DNA from: WHSW01 sp963759295
Lineage (GTDB): Bacteria > Actinomycetota > Thermoleophilia > Solirubrobacterales > 70-9
Direction: 5' to 3'
Assembly (NCBI GenBank): GCA_963759295.1
Contig: CAVWYT010000016.1
Coordinates: forward strand, 1 to 64,000
Length of the DNA: 64,000 bases
Positions within the stretch are counted from its first letter, which is position 1, and each line of letters opens with the position of its first letter. The notes below the pieces were generated by a model. The model made no database searches, was not told where the DNA came from, and saw only the letters and a list, made by a program, of their open reading frames with translations. The position numbers and the translations under genes are program-made. Shown piece by piece: positions 1-9,951 of the stretch.

Positions 1-831
1 GCGCCGCCGCGGTATTGACGAGGACCGCGTCGAGCGACGCCGGGGCCAAGTAGTCAAGCAGGCGCTCGACAAAGGTGCTGGCACGATACCGGTCCGACTC
101 CCCCGGTTGGTCATCAGGTTCACGACGAACAGGCGATGCCGTGCCTCGGCGATGGCCTCAGCGATCCCGTCGACCAGCAGGTTCGGGATAATGCTCGTGT
201 ACAAGTTGCCCGGCCCGATCACCACCAGGTCGGCCGTCCTCAAAGCCTCGATCGCCGAGGCGGTGGGATAGGCGGGATGGTCGAGGTAGACGTAGTCGAT
301 CTCGGATTCCCGGTGCTCCGTGCGCACGTCGATCGCCGCTTCGCCGCGCAGGACGTGGCCATCGACCAAGCGCGCACAGAGGTTGACGTTCGACGTGGTC
401 ACTGGGATCACGCGACCGTGCGCCCCGAGCAACCGCCCGGCCCAAGTGTAGGCGTTCTCGACCGAGCCGGTGATGTCCGCCAATGCAGAGATGAAGAGGT
501 TCCCCAGGTTGTGGCCGTCGAGGCTGCGTGCGTCATCCCCGCCGTCGTCTCCTTGCCAGCTCCGGAACCTATACGTGAAGAGCGCCCGCAGCATGGCCGC
601 CGTCTCGTCGTCGCCCGCGAGGGCGACGAGGCACTGGCGGGCATCCCCGGGCGGCAGGAAGCCGTACTCGTCCCGCAAGCGGCCGGAGCTGCCGCCTGAA
701 TCCATGACCGACACGACGGCGGTGAGGTCGACGCCGCGACGGCGCAGGCCCGAGAGCGCGGTGTGGGACCCCGTCCCACCACCAAGGACCACGACTCGGG
801 GTTGGGACACGATCGGGAGCGGGGCCGGCAT
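1..831 (-). CDS. yvcK: YvcK/CofD-fold protein, frameshifted and cut by the window edge
   Basis: The frame opens with an ATG at 829-831 and shows, in order, VVVLGGGTGS, MDSGGSSGRLRDEYG, GDARQCLVALAG, GHNLGNLF and VVIGPGNLYTSIIPNLLV. This is the YvcK signature within the CofD fold. YvcK proteins bind UDP-sugars and influence cell-wall and carbon metabolism, usually in a uvrC-rapZ-yvcK-whiA locus that is not visible here. Near position 106 the frame is lost because a G run in TNRGESDR is one base short. The family continues in the next frame (YRASTFVERLLDYL) to the window edge. The gene lies 17 bp downstream of the polysaccharide protein on the same strand. The frameshift may be a sequencing error, because all neighbours up to 8.4 kb share the problem. 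Confidence 0.75.
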   Translation of the reverse strand, partial: MPAPLPIVSQPRVVVLGGGTGSHTALSGLRRRGVDLTAVVSVMDSGGSSGRLRDEYGFLPPGDARQCLVALAGDDETAAMLRALFTYRFRSWQGDDGGDDARSLDGHNLGNLFISALADITGSVENAYTWAGRLLGAHGRVIPVTTSNVNLCARLVDGHVLRGEAAIDVRTEHRESEIDYVYLDHPAYPTASAIEALRTADLVVIGPGNLYTSIIPNLLVDGIAEAIAEARHRLFVVNLMTNRGSRTGIVPAPLSSACLTTWPRRRSTRSSSIPRRR

Positions 832-848
832 TCTCTCCTCCTCTTCTA

Positions 849-3800
849 TCAGCCGTGCGACGGCGTTGGCGTGGCGACGGGGCCGAGCACCGCGCCGGTG
901 CGCTCCAGCTTGCCCCAACCGACGCGGAACCCCTTGAGCGCGGTGAGGAACGTCGCGAAGAGCACGAAGTACATCAGCCAGCGCAGGACGAAGCGCTGGA
1001 CGGGAACCGCGAGCAGCGGCCGCAGGCGTTCGCGATCCAGGCGGAACGCCAGGATCGACTGCACCCACTCCGTCAGGATGAACGCGGCGTAGTAGAAGCC
1101 GGGCGTCGGGCCGTCGGACCAGAAGATCGACCCGACGAGCGCCGCCATGGGACACCGGCCCCTCGTGGTTGAAGTAGACCGTCTCCAGTACGTGCATCGA
1201 CAAGAACCAGAGGGCCCCGACGTCCATGCGCGGGCCCGACCAGGCTCAAGCCGAGGTAGAGCAGCGCCGATGGGAAGGCGACCATGCCGAGCGCGCCGAA
1301 GCGCGGCCGGAGTAGCACGTCGCGGTGCTTCCACAGGACCTGCAGGGTGCCGTCACGACCAGCGACGCCGTTGCTTGATGAAGGCCTGCACGGTCTCCGG
1401 GGCTTCCGTCCAGGCGATCGCCCGGTCCTCGAACACGATCCGCCGACCGAGGCGGCGGACGCTGATGGTCAGGTCGGCGTCTTCGGCGAGGGTCCCGTGT
1501 CCGAACCCGCCGGCCGCGAGCACGTCTCGCTTCCGCCACGCTCCCGCGGCACCGGGCACGACGGTGATGCAGTTCAACAGGGTGTAGGCCCGACGGTCGA
1601 GGTTGAAGTTCGTGATGTACTCGATCGACTGCCAGCCGGCCAGTGTCCCTTGACGGTTCCCGACCTTGGCGTTGCCGGACACGGCCCCGACGGTCGGATC
1701 GCGGAAGTGCCCGAGCATGTAGGAGATGAACCGGGGGTCGAAGACCGTGTCGGCGTCCATCGCGATGAGCACCTCCCCCGCGCCTCGCGCACGCCGAGCA
1801 TTGAGCGCGCTCGCCTTGCCCCGTTCTCCTTGCCGATGACCCGGACGGCCGGGTGCGATGCGTACCGCCGCGCGACCGCGAGGGTGTCGTCCTTCGACCC
1901 GTCGTCGATCACCAGGATCTCGAAGTTCTCGTAGTCGCTCCGCAGCAGCGACTCGATCGTGGCCCCGATCACCGCTTGCTCGTTGTACGCCGGGACCAGC
2001 ACCGAGACGAAGGGCTGGAACCGACGGCCGTCGAAGGGGTGCGGCCGGGGCCTCCGATACTGGATCAGCGCCAGGCATGCCAGCCCGCCGATGCGCACGA
2101 TGCTCAGGACGATGCTGGCGACCATCAGCACGTAGAGCGCGTCCTCGCCGGCCTGAAAGGCGGCGAAGCAGAGCGCCACGAACCGAATCGGGAGACGGTC
2201 TTCGGGCGGGAGCGGCGGCATGCCAGAAATCGCGATCCATCCCGAGCAGGCCTGAGACGGTCGTGAACTCGAATCCTGCGCCCGATACGCCTCGATGATG
2301 GCCGGGAGCGCCTCCAGGGTCTGGCGGCGGTCGCCGCCGCTGTCGTGCAGCAGGATGACGTACCCCTGGACGCGGTCCCGGTCGGTGGCCGCCTTGACGA
2401 TCCAGTCAGTCCCCGGCAGGCGCCAGTCGTTCGGATCGAGCAAGTTCCCGACCGAGAGATACCCCTGCTGGCTCGCCAGACGAAGCGTCCGAGGGTACGT
2501 GTCGGGCAGCGTCGATTCGGCCTCGATGAACAGATTGGCCTCGGCATAGAGCGGCGAGCGAAAGTACCGCAAGTCGCGGTCGGTGACGCCCGCGATGACG
2601 TAGCGCGTCGCGTTCAGCTCGAACCGTGCCCATGGTTCCGAGACGTCGGCGAGCATGGTGTGCGTGAAGGTGTGATTCGCGCGGCTGTGGCCTTCGCGGT
2701 AGGCCCGCCGCACCAGGTCGCGATTCGCCAGGGCGTGCCGCCCCACCATGAAGAAGGTCCCGGGCACGCCGTACCGAGACAGCAGATCGAGCACCTGGGG
2801 CGTCCATTCCCGGCTAGGGCCGTCGTCGAAGGTGAGCGCGATCTTCTTGCCGCCGGCCGGGACGCCGCTGCGCGCGAGGACGTAGGGCGCCGGGAGCTCG
2901 GTGTAGCGGACGTCCGTCACCAGGCCGCTCGCGGGATCGAGCGTGACCTCCCGGCGCCCGGCGCGTACCCGGTCATTGGTCAGATGGACGATCTCACCGA
3001 AGCCGACGAACTGGAATGGCAACTCCGCCGGGATGACGGCCGAGGGCCCGGAGCATGTCCTGCGGCCCGGCCGGCGAGACGAGCCCACAAGGACGGATCC
3101 TCGGCGCCGAGCCTGGCGAAGCTCACCCCGGCCAGCCCGCGCGCTTCGACCTGGACCAGCTTGTTGCTGAGCGCCGGGGCGTCGTCGACATGGGCGCGGT
3201 GCGGGATTCCCGCCTGCTCGTACGCCAGCTGCAGGCTGCCGTGTCGGGTTGCCAGGTAACCTCGCCGCCGTGCACGTGGGCCAGGGCCATCGCCTGGGGG
3301 AAGTCGATCGCCCGGGCGTGGTCGCCCTCGGGCCATGCGTGGCCGAACATGGAGATGCCGGCGATCAACCGCTCGGGCGGCACGACCTGGATGAGGGCGT
3401 CCAGCATCGACGCGAAGAACAGGGTCGGCGCGTCCGGACCTGGCTCGGGACGGGCACCGGCGTCGAGGGAGATCAGCACGCGCAGGTAGTCGACGTGCGG
3501 GAGCAGCGCCGCGAGCGCCCGGATGCGCTCGGGGGCGGCGGCATGCACGGTCACCGAGCCGATCGTGACGCGACCCCGGGGCTTCAGCACCGCGCTGAGC
3601 TCGGCCAGGAAGGTCGCGAGGGCCGGCTGATCCGCTTCCTCCAGGCCGTCGAAGTGGACGTCGATGCCGTCCAGGCCGTACGTATCGAGCGTCTCGACCA
3701 CGTCCTTGATGACATCCGCTCGTCGCTCCGGGTCCGCCAGGACGGCCCTGACGAGGTCGGGATGGCTGCCGCGCTCGTCGACGTTGTCCAGCGTCGGGAT

Positions 3801-4260
3801 CACCTCAACCCGGCATCGGCGGCGATCGCGATCGTGTCGTCGATGACGAGATCGACGAGCGGATCGCCGTCCTCGCGGGTGAGGTGGAACCAGCGCGGGA
3901 ACAGGTGCGTGAACGCGCGGCCGTGGTCCTTGAGCGAGCGCAAGCCGTGCAGGTCGGCCTCCGCCAGCTCGAACGCGATGATGCTGCGGGGTGGCGTGAC
4001 CCGCGACGGCCGCGCCGCCGGGCGCCAGATCCCGTTTGTGAGCAGCACGAGCAGGGTGACGGCGACAACGATGGCGCACGAGCGTCCTGAGACGGACATG
4101 GCTCGGGCGATTGCTTTCACTGAAGGACCAGGTACCACCAGAGGAACCCGAGGGCCAGCAACCACCCGGTGACCAGCGACATCTGGAACCGGATGCGCAA
4201 CCAGCGGCGCCCGGAATCGTCGGCGAACACGAAGTGCGGCGGTGCTCCCCAGGCGGGGCG
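849..4260 (-). pseudogene. GH18-like / NodB deacetylase / GT2 glycosyltransferase fusion, broken by several frameshifts
   Basis: Read across frames this is one membrane protein of about 1,100 residues. The N-terminal FADDSGRRW segment and membrane anchors (about 4,040-4,260) are followed by a GH18-like barrel (about 3,130-4,010). Next comes a NodB/CE4 deacetylase (about 2,290-2,960) with TFDDGP, HTFTH, RYFRSP and LLHDSG. The GT2 domain (about 1,340-2,070) has VSVLVPAYNE, DADT, EDADL and QRRRW, and C-terminal membrane segments end at 849. Related fusions make or process exported amino-sugar polysaccharides. The GH18 acidic motif reads DGIDVHFD, so the usual DxE pair is H and D, and that domain is probably not a chitinase. 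Frames change near 4,125, 3,805, 3,250, 3,050, 2,240, 1,795, 1,365 and 1,150-1,230. The exact start is unclear. It is either decayed or carries consensus errors. Confidence 0.75.
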
Positions 4261-4419
4261 TTCAGCTCGCTCGTCGGCCCAGGCGGTAAGCGGCCTTGCG
4301 CCTGGGCCGCGATCAGCACGGAGAATCGGAACCAACTCAGGTAATCGCCGCACCAGGCGCAGTCCGTCGCGTCGCTGTCGCACCGTGCGCCGCGCCGCGG
4401 GCCGCCTATGACCGTCAAG

Positions 4420-4943
4420 TGGCGCTGCCCTCCTCGCGTCCGATGCTCTGAGCCCTCGGACTGACGTCGTCGATCTCCGAACGATGCTCCCCCAACCGGC
4501 CCGACGAGGCCACCGCGGATGCATGTCCCCGAGGGGATGTGCCAGTCGAACAGCGTCATGCTCGCTCGGCTGGTGGCGAGGGCTCCGGAGCGGAAGATCA
4601 GGATCGAATCGCCGATCTCGATGCGGTCACCATCCTGATGCTCGAAGGCGATCTCACCGCCTGCGTGCCGCGTGAGGAGGCCGCCCGAGATCGGATAGGT
4701 GCACGCAGCTCGGGAAGGATCCGCCTCCAGCCTCGGCCGACCGAAGCGCAGAAGCACCGGCCCGCGGCGCAGCAGCCGCAGCTCGACCGTGCTGTCCCGC
4801 TCGCGAACCCCGACAAGCGAGCCCGTCACGCGGCTGACCTCGCGCCAGTACGCCCGGCCCAGCCGCTTCGCACCGGCCATCGAGAAGTCGACGACCGGAC
4901 CACCGAGCGTTACGCGCTGCTCGGCCTCGATCAGCGCCGTCAC
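4420..4943 (-). CDS. Unrecognised protein, C-terminus uncertain
   Basis: A GTG at 4,943 opens a frame with about 130 residues of plausible coding sequence (starting MTALIEAEQRVTL and including VDFSMAGAKRLGRAYW and GDRIEIGDSILIFRSGALA). It is rich in beta-strand-like hydrophobic alternation and has no signal peptide. After about 4,550 the composition becomes an arginine-rich shadow. A neighbouring frame gives a polar tail ending in SIGREEGSAT and a stop near 4,430, so a frameshift is likely. I cannot name the family. It lies upstream of the polysaccharide protein on the same strand and may be cotranscribed with it. Confidence 0.4.
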
Positions 4944-4986
4944 TCGTGCGGCGCTGCCACGACTCCCACCCTTTCACGCGTGCACG

Positions 4987-5115
4987 CTAGCCACCCGCGA
5001 CTGCGGCGACGAGGCGAATCTCGTCGTCGGCGTCGATCGCGCCCCCCGCCCGGTCGACGTGCACGCGGGCGAAGGGCGGGCGCTGGGCTAAGGCCTCAGC
5101 GGCAGTACGCGGCCC
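4987..5115 (-). pseudogene. MoaD/ThiS-like C-terminal remnant
   Basis: About 35-40 residues end in ADDEIRLVAAVAGG and a stop. A terminal Gly-Gly after an acidic DDE-hydrophobic strand is the hallmark of the sulfur-carrier proteins MoaD and ThiS, which are thiocarboxylated on that glycine. Those proteins have about 70-90 residues, and the N-terminal half with its ubiquitin-fold start is absent. Instead the frame runs straight on from the tail of the beta-lactamase-like gene upstream (DDHWDALGR). This looks like a deletion or assembly joint. No molybdopterin or thiamine gene is nearby. The call rests on a short stretch. Confidence 0.4.
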
Positions 5116-6133
5116 CAGACTAACGCGGCCGAGCGCGTCCCAGTGGTCGTCCGTCGTGACGATGTCGCCGTTCGTCAGCACACGACCTGGCGATCGCCCG
5201 ACTCGCTCGCCAGCGCGATCGTCCCGTAGCCCGCCGAGAAGCCGAAGTGTCCCCACGCGTGCCCGCAGGGTGACGGGGAGATGCCCATCAGCGACGTGAC
5301 CCGCTCGATCCCGAGCCCGTACGCATCCGACTCGGGCCAGTCGGAGGGCACGGTCCTGAGCAGCTCCGCACGCGATTCGGCGGAGAGCAGCCGGCCTCCG
5401 AGCAGCGCTTCGAGGAACGTCGCCACGTCGCGCGCCGTCGAGACCATGCCGCCGCCCGCCGGGTTGTGCGGAAGGTCGAGGTCGGTCACGTCGACGAGCT
5501 CCGGCCCGGGCAGCAGCACGTTGTCCGGCGGCAGGTAGCCGCGCGCCATTCCGGCCACCGGGGCGCCGTCGGGCGGCAGCTCGGTGTCGGCGAGCTCCAG
5601 CGGCTCGAAGATGCGGCGCTTCAGCTCCTCGCGCAGGCTCGCGCCGGTCGCCTCCTCGACGATCAACCCGAGGATCTGGAAGTTGCTGCCGGAGTACGAC
5701 CAGCCCTCGCCGGGCGCGAAACCGGCGCGGCTTTGCCTTGACCGCGGCGAGCATCTCGTCCGCGCCCAGCTCCGTTCGGTGCGCCGAGGTCCCGCCGGTA
5801 GGGCTCGAACATCGCGATCACGTCGTCCCAGATGTTCGGGAAGCCTGCCGTGTGGTTCAGCAGCTGCCGGACGGTTGCGCCCTCGGCAAGCGGGCCGGCC
5901 TCGGCATCGAGCTCGAAGACGCCTTCCTCGACGAGCTGGAGCACGAGCGCGGCGACGAAGGTCTTGGTCACGCTGGCGATGCGGAAGCGGTGCTCCTGGG
6001 TCAGCGCTTCGCCGGTGCTCACATCGGCGACGCCGCTCGCTCCTTCCCAGCGGAAGCCGGGCCCCGCGGCAACCGCGACGGCGCCGGTCAGGCCGCCCGC
6101 GACGGCGGCATCCAGGTCGGCGTCGAGTCCCAT
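5090..6133 (-). pseudogene. Serine beta-lactamase-fold hydrolase (class C / EstB-like), frameshifted
   Basis: The ATG at 6,133 starts MGLDADLDAAVAGG. The catalytic SxxK is ASVTKTF, the second motif is YSGSNFQ (YxN type, in a different frame near 5,690), and GHFGFSAGYGT near 5,240 stands where the HxG motif is expected. NHTAGFPN and YGLGIERV are further landmarks. Family members are D-aminopeptidases, esterases or penicillin-binding-protein relatives, and the substrate cannot be deduced. The frame changes near 5,760, 5,715 and 5,190, and the C-terminus runs into a MoaD-like tail near 5,110. No signal peptide is visible, so a cytoplasmic location is likely. It faces away from the PPOX gene that starts 40 bp upstream. 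Confidence 0.65.
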
Positions 6134-6161
6134 CGAGTGACTAGCCTAGGCGGCACCGGAC

Positions 6162-6169
6162 AAGGAGGT
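6162..6169 (+). promoter_or_regulatory. Strong Shine-Dalgarno of the PPOX gene
   Basis: The sequence aaggaggt lies four bases before the ATG at 6,173. It is a near-perfect anti-16S match and fixes the start of the PPOX gene. Confidence 0.7.
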
Positions 6170-6172
6170 GGA

Positions 6173-6572
6173 ATGGCAACGCTCGACGAGAAGGCACGCA
6201 AGTTTCTCGAGCAGCCGTTCGTTGGCGAGGTGACCACGCTGCGCCAGGACGGCTCGCCGCACACCACGGTCGTCTGGGTGGACGTCGACGACGAGGGCGT
6301 GAGTTCAACACCGCGGTCGGTCGCGCGAAGGAGCGCTACCTGCGCCAGGATCCGCGCGTGTCGCTGATCGTGGTCGACCCCGAGAACGCCTACCGGTGGG
6401 TCTCCGTCAACGGCACCGCCGAGCTGACGACCGACGGCGCCGACGACCAGATCGACAAGCTGGCGAAGAAGTACCTCGGCCAGGACGAGTACCCGTGGCG
6501 CAAGCCGGAGGAGGAGCGGATCACCGTCCGGATCCGGCCGGAGCACGTCGAGACACCGGGCTCGACGAGTAG
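6173..6572 (+). pseudogene. PPOX-class (FMN/F420-binding split-barrel) oxidoreductase, frameshifted
   Basis: MATLDEKARKFLEQPF begins the protein. GEVTTLRQDGSPHTTVVWVD and, in the next frame, RAKERYLRQDPRVSLIVVDP and YRWVSVNGTAEL follow the pattern of pyridoxamine-phosphate-oxidase-like proteins, many of which use F420 in actinobacteria. They reduce small flavin- or deazaflavin-dependent substrates in the cytoplasm, and the substrate is unknown. One base is missing near 6,300 and another near the end. If corrected, the protein is about 132 residues and its TAG overlaps the GTG of the HMG-CoA lyase (tagtg at 6,570-6,574), so the two would be translationally coupled. Confidence 0.65.
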
Positions 6573-7428
6573 TGCTCACGCTCTGCGACGTCGGCCCGCG
6601 CGACGGCCTCCAGAACGAGGCCGAGGTGCTGGAGCCCGGCGACGCGCGCCGAGCTCGTCAACCGGCTCGCCGCGGCGGGCCTGCCGCGCGTCGAGGCGGT
6701 CAGCTTCGTGCGCCCCGACCGCGTGCCGCAGATGGCCGGCGCCGAGGAGGTCGTCGCGGGGATCGAGCGGCGCGACGGCACCGAGTACTCCGGCCTTGTC
6801 CTCAACGAGCGGGGCGCCGAGCGCTTCGCGCGCCGCCGGCCTCGACCGGCTCAACGCGACGCTCGGCGCGACCGAGGAGTTCAACCGGCGCAACGGCAAC
6901 GCGTCGCTCGACGAGGCGGCCGAGCGCGTCGAGCGGATCCTCGCCGCGGCGGGCGCGCCGGCGACGGTCACGATCAGCGTCGCCTTCGGCTGCCCGTTCG
7001 AGGGCCGCGTCGACCCCGGCGCGCGTCGCGAGCTCGCCGCGCGCTTCGAGCGGCGCGGAGGTCGTCCTCGCCGACACGATCGGCGTCGCGGCGCCGCGCG
7101 AGGTGCGGGCGCTGCGTCGAGCGCACGGGCGCGGCCGGGCTTCCACGGGCACAACACGCGCAACACCGGCTACGCGAACGCGCTCGCCGCGCTGGAGGCG
7201 GGCGCGACCGTGCTCGACGCGTCGGTCGGCGGGCTCGGCGGCTGCCCGTACGCACCGCGGGCGAGCGGCAACGTCGCGACCGAGGACCTCGTCTACCTGC
7301 TCGAGCACGAAGGCGTCGAGACGGGCGTCGACCTCGACGCGCTGATCGGGATCTCGACGTGGCTGGAGGGGATCTTCGGGCGGAAGCTCGAGGGCCAGCT
7401 CTACCGCGCCGGCGACTGGCCCGCGTAG
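6572..7428 (+). pseudogene. mvaB: Hydroxymethylglutaryl-CoA lyase-like aldolase, frameshifted
   Basis: The start is GTG at 6,572 (LTLCDVGPRDGLQNE). The DVGPRDGLQNE metal/substrate loop and the C-terminal GGLGGCPYAP with GNVATEDLVYLL, including the conserved active-site cysteine region, identify the HMG-CoA lyase branch of the DRE-TIM aldolases. The enzyme cleaves HMG-CoA to acetoacetate and acetyl-CoA in leucine breakdown. The C-terminal third (GFHGHNTRNTGYANAL to the TAG at 7,426-7,428) is in one clean frame. Frames change near 6,640, 6,830, 7,050 and 7,125. The family is usually about 300 residues and the corrected length fits. Confidence 0.75.
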
Positions 7429-8475
7429 CGCGCGCGAACGCCTCGACGGCGAGGTCGATCTCCTCGTCGCCGGTCTGCCAGTTCGAGACCGAGACCCGGA
7501 TCGCCTTGCGGCCGTCCCAGGTCGTGCCGCTCATCCAGATCGCGGCCGCTCGCCTGCACGCGCGCGAGCGCCTCGTCGGTCCGCTCGTCGGACTCGAAGC
7601 GGAAGAGCACCTGGTTGAGCACGACCTCGTTCAGGACCTCGACGCCGTCCAGCTCGGCGATCCGCTCGGCGAAGCGCGTCGCCCCGTCGCAGCAGCGCTC
7701 GACGAGCTCGACGAGCCCGCGGCGGCCGAGCGAGCGCAGCGCCGCGTAGACCGCGAAGCCGCGCGCGCGGCGCGAGAACTCGGGCACCCAGTCGACCTGG
7801 TCGCGGACGCGCTGCGCGCCTTCGTCCTGGATCAGGTACGAGGCGCGCGATCGTCATCGCCGCGCGGTGCGACTCGGGATGCGCGCAGAGGACGATGCCG
7901 GAGTCGTAGGGGACGTTCAGCCACTTGTGCGCGTCGGTCGTCCACGAGTCGGCGCGCTCGAGGCCCGCGACGAGGTGGCGTAGGCGCGGCGAGACCGCGG
8001 CCCAGATCCCGAACGCGCCGTCGACGTGCAGCCAGGCGCCCGCCGCGCTCGCAGGCGTCCGCGATCTCCGGCAGCGGGTCGAACGCGCCGGTGTTCACCT
8101 CGCCCGCCTGCGCGCAGACGATCGTCGGGCCGCGTCGCCGAGCGCCTCGCGCAGCGCGTCGGCACGAGCCGGCCCTGCGTCGTCGGCGGCGACGACCGTC
8201 GGCGCGCCGAGGCCGAGCAGGCGCAGCGCCCGGTCGACCGTCACGTGCCGCTTCTCGCCGACGAGCACGCGGACGGGCGGCGCGCCGTGAGGCCGTCGCG
8301 CGCCGACGTCCCAGCCGACCGCGTCGAGCACGTGCCAGCGCGCGGCCGCGAGGCCGGTCACGTGCGCCATCTGCGTGCCGGTGACGAAGCCGATCGACGA
8401 GTCGGCCGGCAGGCCGAGCAGCTCGACGAGCCACTCGCGCGTCACCTGCTCGACGACCGAGGCCGACGGCCCGGC
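7401..8475 (-). pseudogene. PLP-dependent group II decarboxylase, N-terminus missing and frameshifted
   Basis: Fragments in three frames spell a fold-type I decarboxylase: WLVELLGLPADSSIGFVTG, GEKRHVTVDRALRLLGLG, ICAQAGEVNTGAFDP-like, WLHVDGAFGIWAAV, the lysine motif TTDAHKWLNVPYD, and a C-terminal domain (LVELVERCCDGATRFAERI, LNQVLFRFESD, AIRVSVSNWQT). The Lys of DAHKW forms the Schiff base with PLP. Relatives act on aromatic amino acids or glutamate, and the substrate is not clear. About 80 N-terminal residues are absent. In their place the frame is continuous with a GH15 enzyme at about 8,475. The frame changes near 8,140, 8,060, 7,850 and 7,535. The end is uncertain because it converges on the lyase gene. 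Confidence 0.7.
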
Positions 8476-9834
8476 GCGCTCGGGCGACCAGCAGAGCGCA
8501 TCGACGAACTCGCGGATATCCCCGGCGCTCCGCGTCCAGTCGTCGAGGTTCCGCGTCGGTACGTGCCCCTCCCGGGCAAGCTCCGCGGCGCAGTCCAATG
8601 TGACCCAGCACATCAGCTTCGACTGGGTGAAATGCGCCGGCTCGGCGCGCACCTCCCAGATCCCGGCGTCGCGCTCGCGCCACAGCTCGCAGACCTCGTC
8701 GGCGATCTCGCCCAGCCTGCGGCCCGTCTCGCGGTCGAGATGACCGCCGCTGTCGGCGTAGCGGTGCGCGGTCTGAAGCAGCTCGCCGTAGACATCGAGC
8801 TGCAGCTGCGGCGCGGCCGCATTGCCGATCCGGACCGGGCGCGAGCGGCGGTAGCCGGCGAGCGGCAGCTCCCGCTCGGGCACGTGGGTACCGCCGTCGA
8901 GGCGGTAGAGGACCTGGAGCCGGGGATGGGTGCGGTGCGAGGCGTGCAAGAGCCAGGAGAAGTACGCGTCGGCCTCGGGCGTGCATCCGAGGGAGAGCAA
9001 GGCGTCGAGCGTGAAGGCGGAATCCCGTGGCCACGAGTAGCGGTAGTCCCAGTTGCGCTCGCCGCCGAGTGCCTCGGGCAGCGAGGTCGTCGCCGCGGCG
9101 GCGATCGCCCCGGATGGGGCGTGGACGAGGAGCTTCAAAACGAGCGCGCTGCGGACGACCGCGTCTCGCCAGGGCCCCGCGTAGGCGCGGTCACCTGCCC
9201 ACTGGCGCCAGTAGTCGGTGGTGGCATCGAGCCGCGCCTCGACCTCGTCACGAGCGGGGAAGACGAGCGGCTCCCCATGGCTGGCGCTGAGGGCGAGCGA
9301 CGCTCGCGCCCCGGGCGCGGCGACGAACTCACCGCTGATCGCGGCTCGATCGCAGACGGCACCGCCGGCGTCCCAGCTGCGCAGAGCGATCGCGTCGGCC
9401 CCCGAGCTCGCGACCGGCACCCCGGCGCGCGGTTCGATCCGCGCCGGACGCGACGCATAGCCGAAGCGCGGCTCGAGGCGCCAACGCATCGGCACCTCGC
9501 CGGCGATGCCTTCGATGCGGCGGACCAGCTCACGCTCCGGTATGAGGCCGCCGAGCGGGAGGGTCATCGCATCGGTGACGCGGACCCGGCCCCGGTCGGT
9601 GGTGTAGGTCGTCTCGAGCAGGTTGGTATCCGGCAGATAGCGCCGCTCGGCCTCGAAGCCGATCGCGGGGGCGAGCAGGAAGCTGCCGCCGCGTCGGTCG
9701 TCGAGCAGCGCCCCGAAGACGCTCGGCGAGTCGAGGTTCGGCAAGCAGAGCCAGTCGATCGACCCATCGCTTGCGATCAGCGCGACGGTGCGCCCGTCGC
9801 CGATCACCCCGTAGTCGCGTATCGGCGCTGTCAT
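8475..9834 (-). pseudogene. GH15 glucoamylase/trehalase-like enzyme lacking its C-terminus
   Basis: The ATG at 9,834 gives TAPIRDYGVIGDGRTVALIA and DGSIDWLCLPNLDSPSVFG, the standard N-terminal beta-sandwich of bacterial GH15 proteins. NWDYRYSWPRDSAF, ERELPLAGYRRSRPVRIGNA, QLQLDVYGE and SKLMCWVTLD belong to the alpha/alpha barrel. These enzymes remove glucose from alpha-glucans or trehalose. About 455 residues remain of a usual 600. At SPERAG (about 8,478) the family sequence stops and the frame continues as a PLP decarboxylase. The missing part normally carries the C-terminal catalytic-base region, so the fused product should be inactive. The part that remains has no frameshift. Confidence 0.75.
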
Positions 9835-9951
9835 CTTCGCGGGCCTCGGCGTGACGAGTGTCCCTTACCCGCCGGCGTCGCGCCTCCGGCCGGGGCTCCA
9901 AGCCTCCGGTGCAGGCGCAGCCGACCTGCACCGGAGACGTGGGGCGTTCGC

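Noticed and set aside
8095..9834. A genuine bifunctional GH15-decarboxylase
   Set aside because: Both partners lack conserved halves at the joint, and the joint coincides with the border of the frameshift-dense block.
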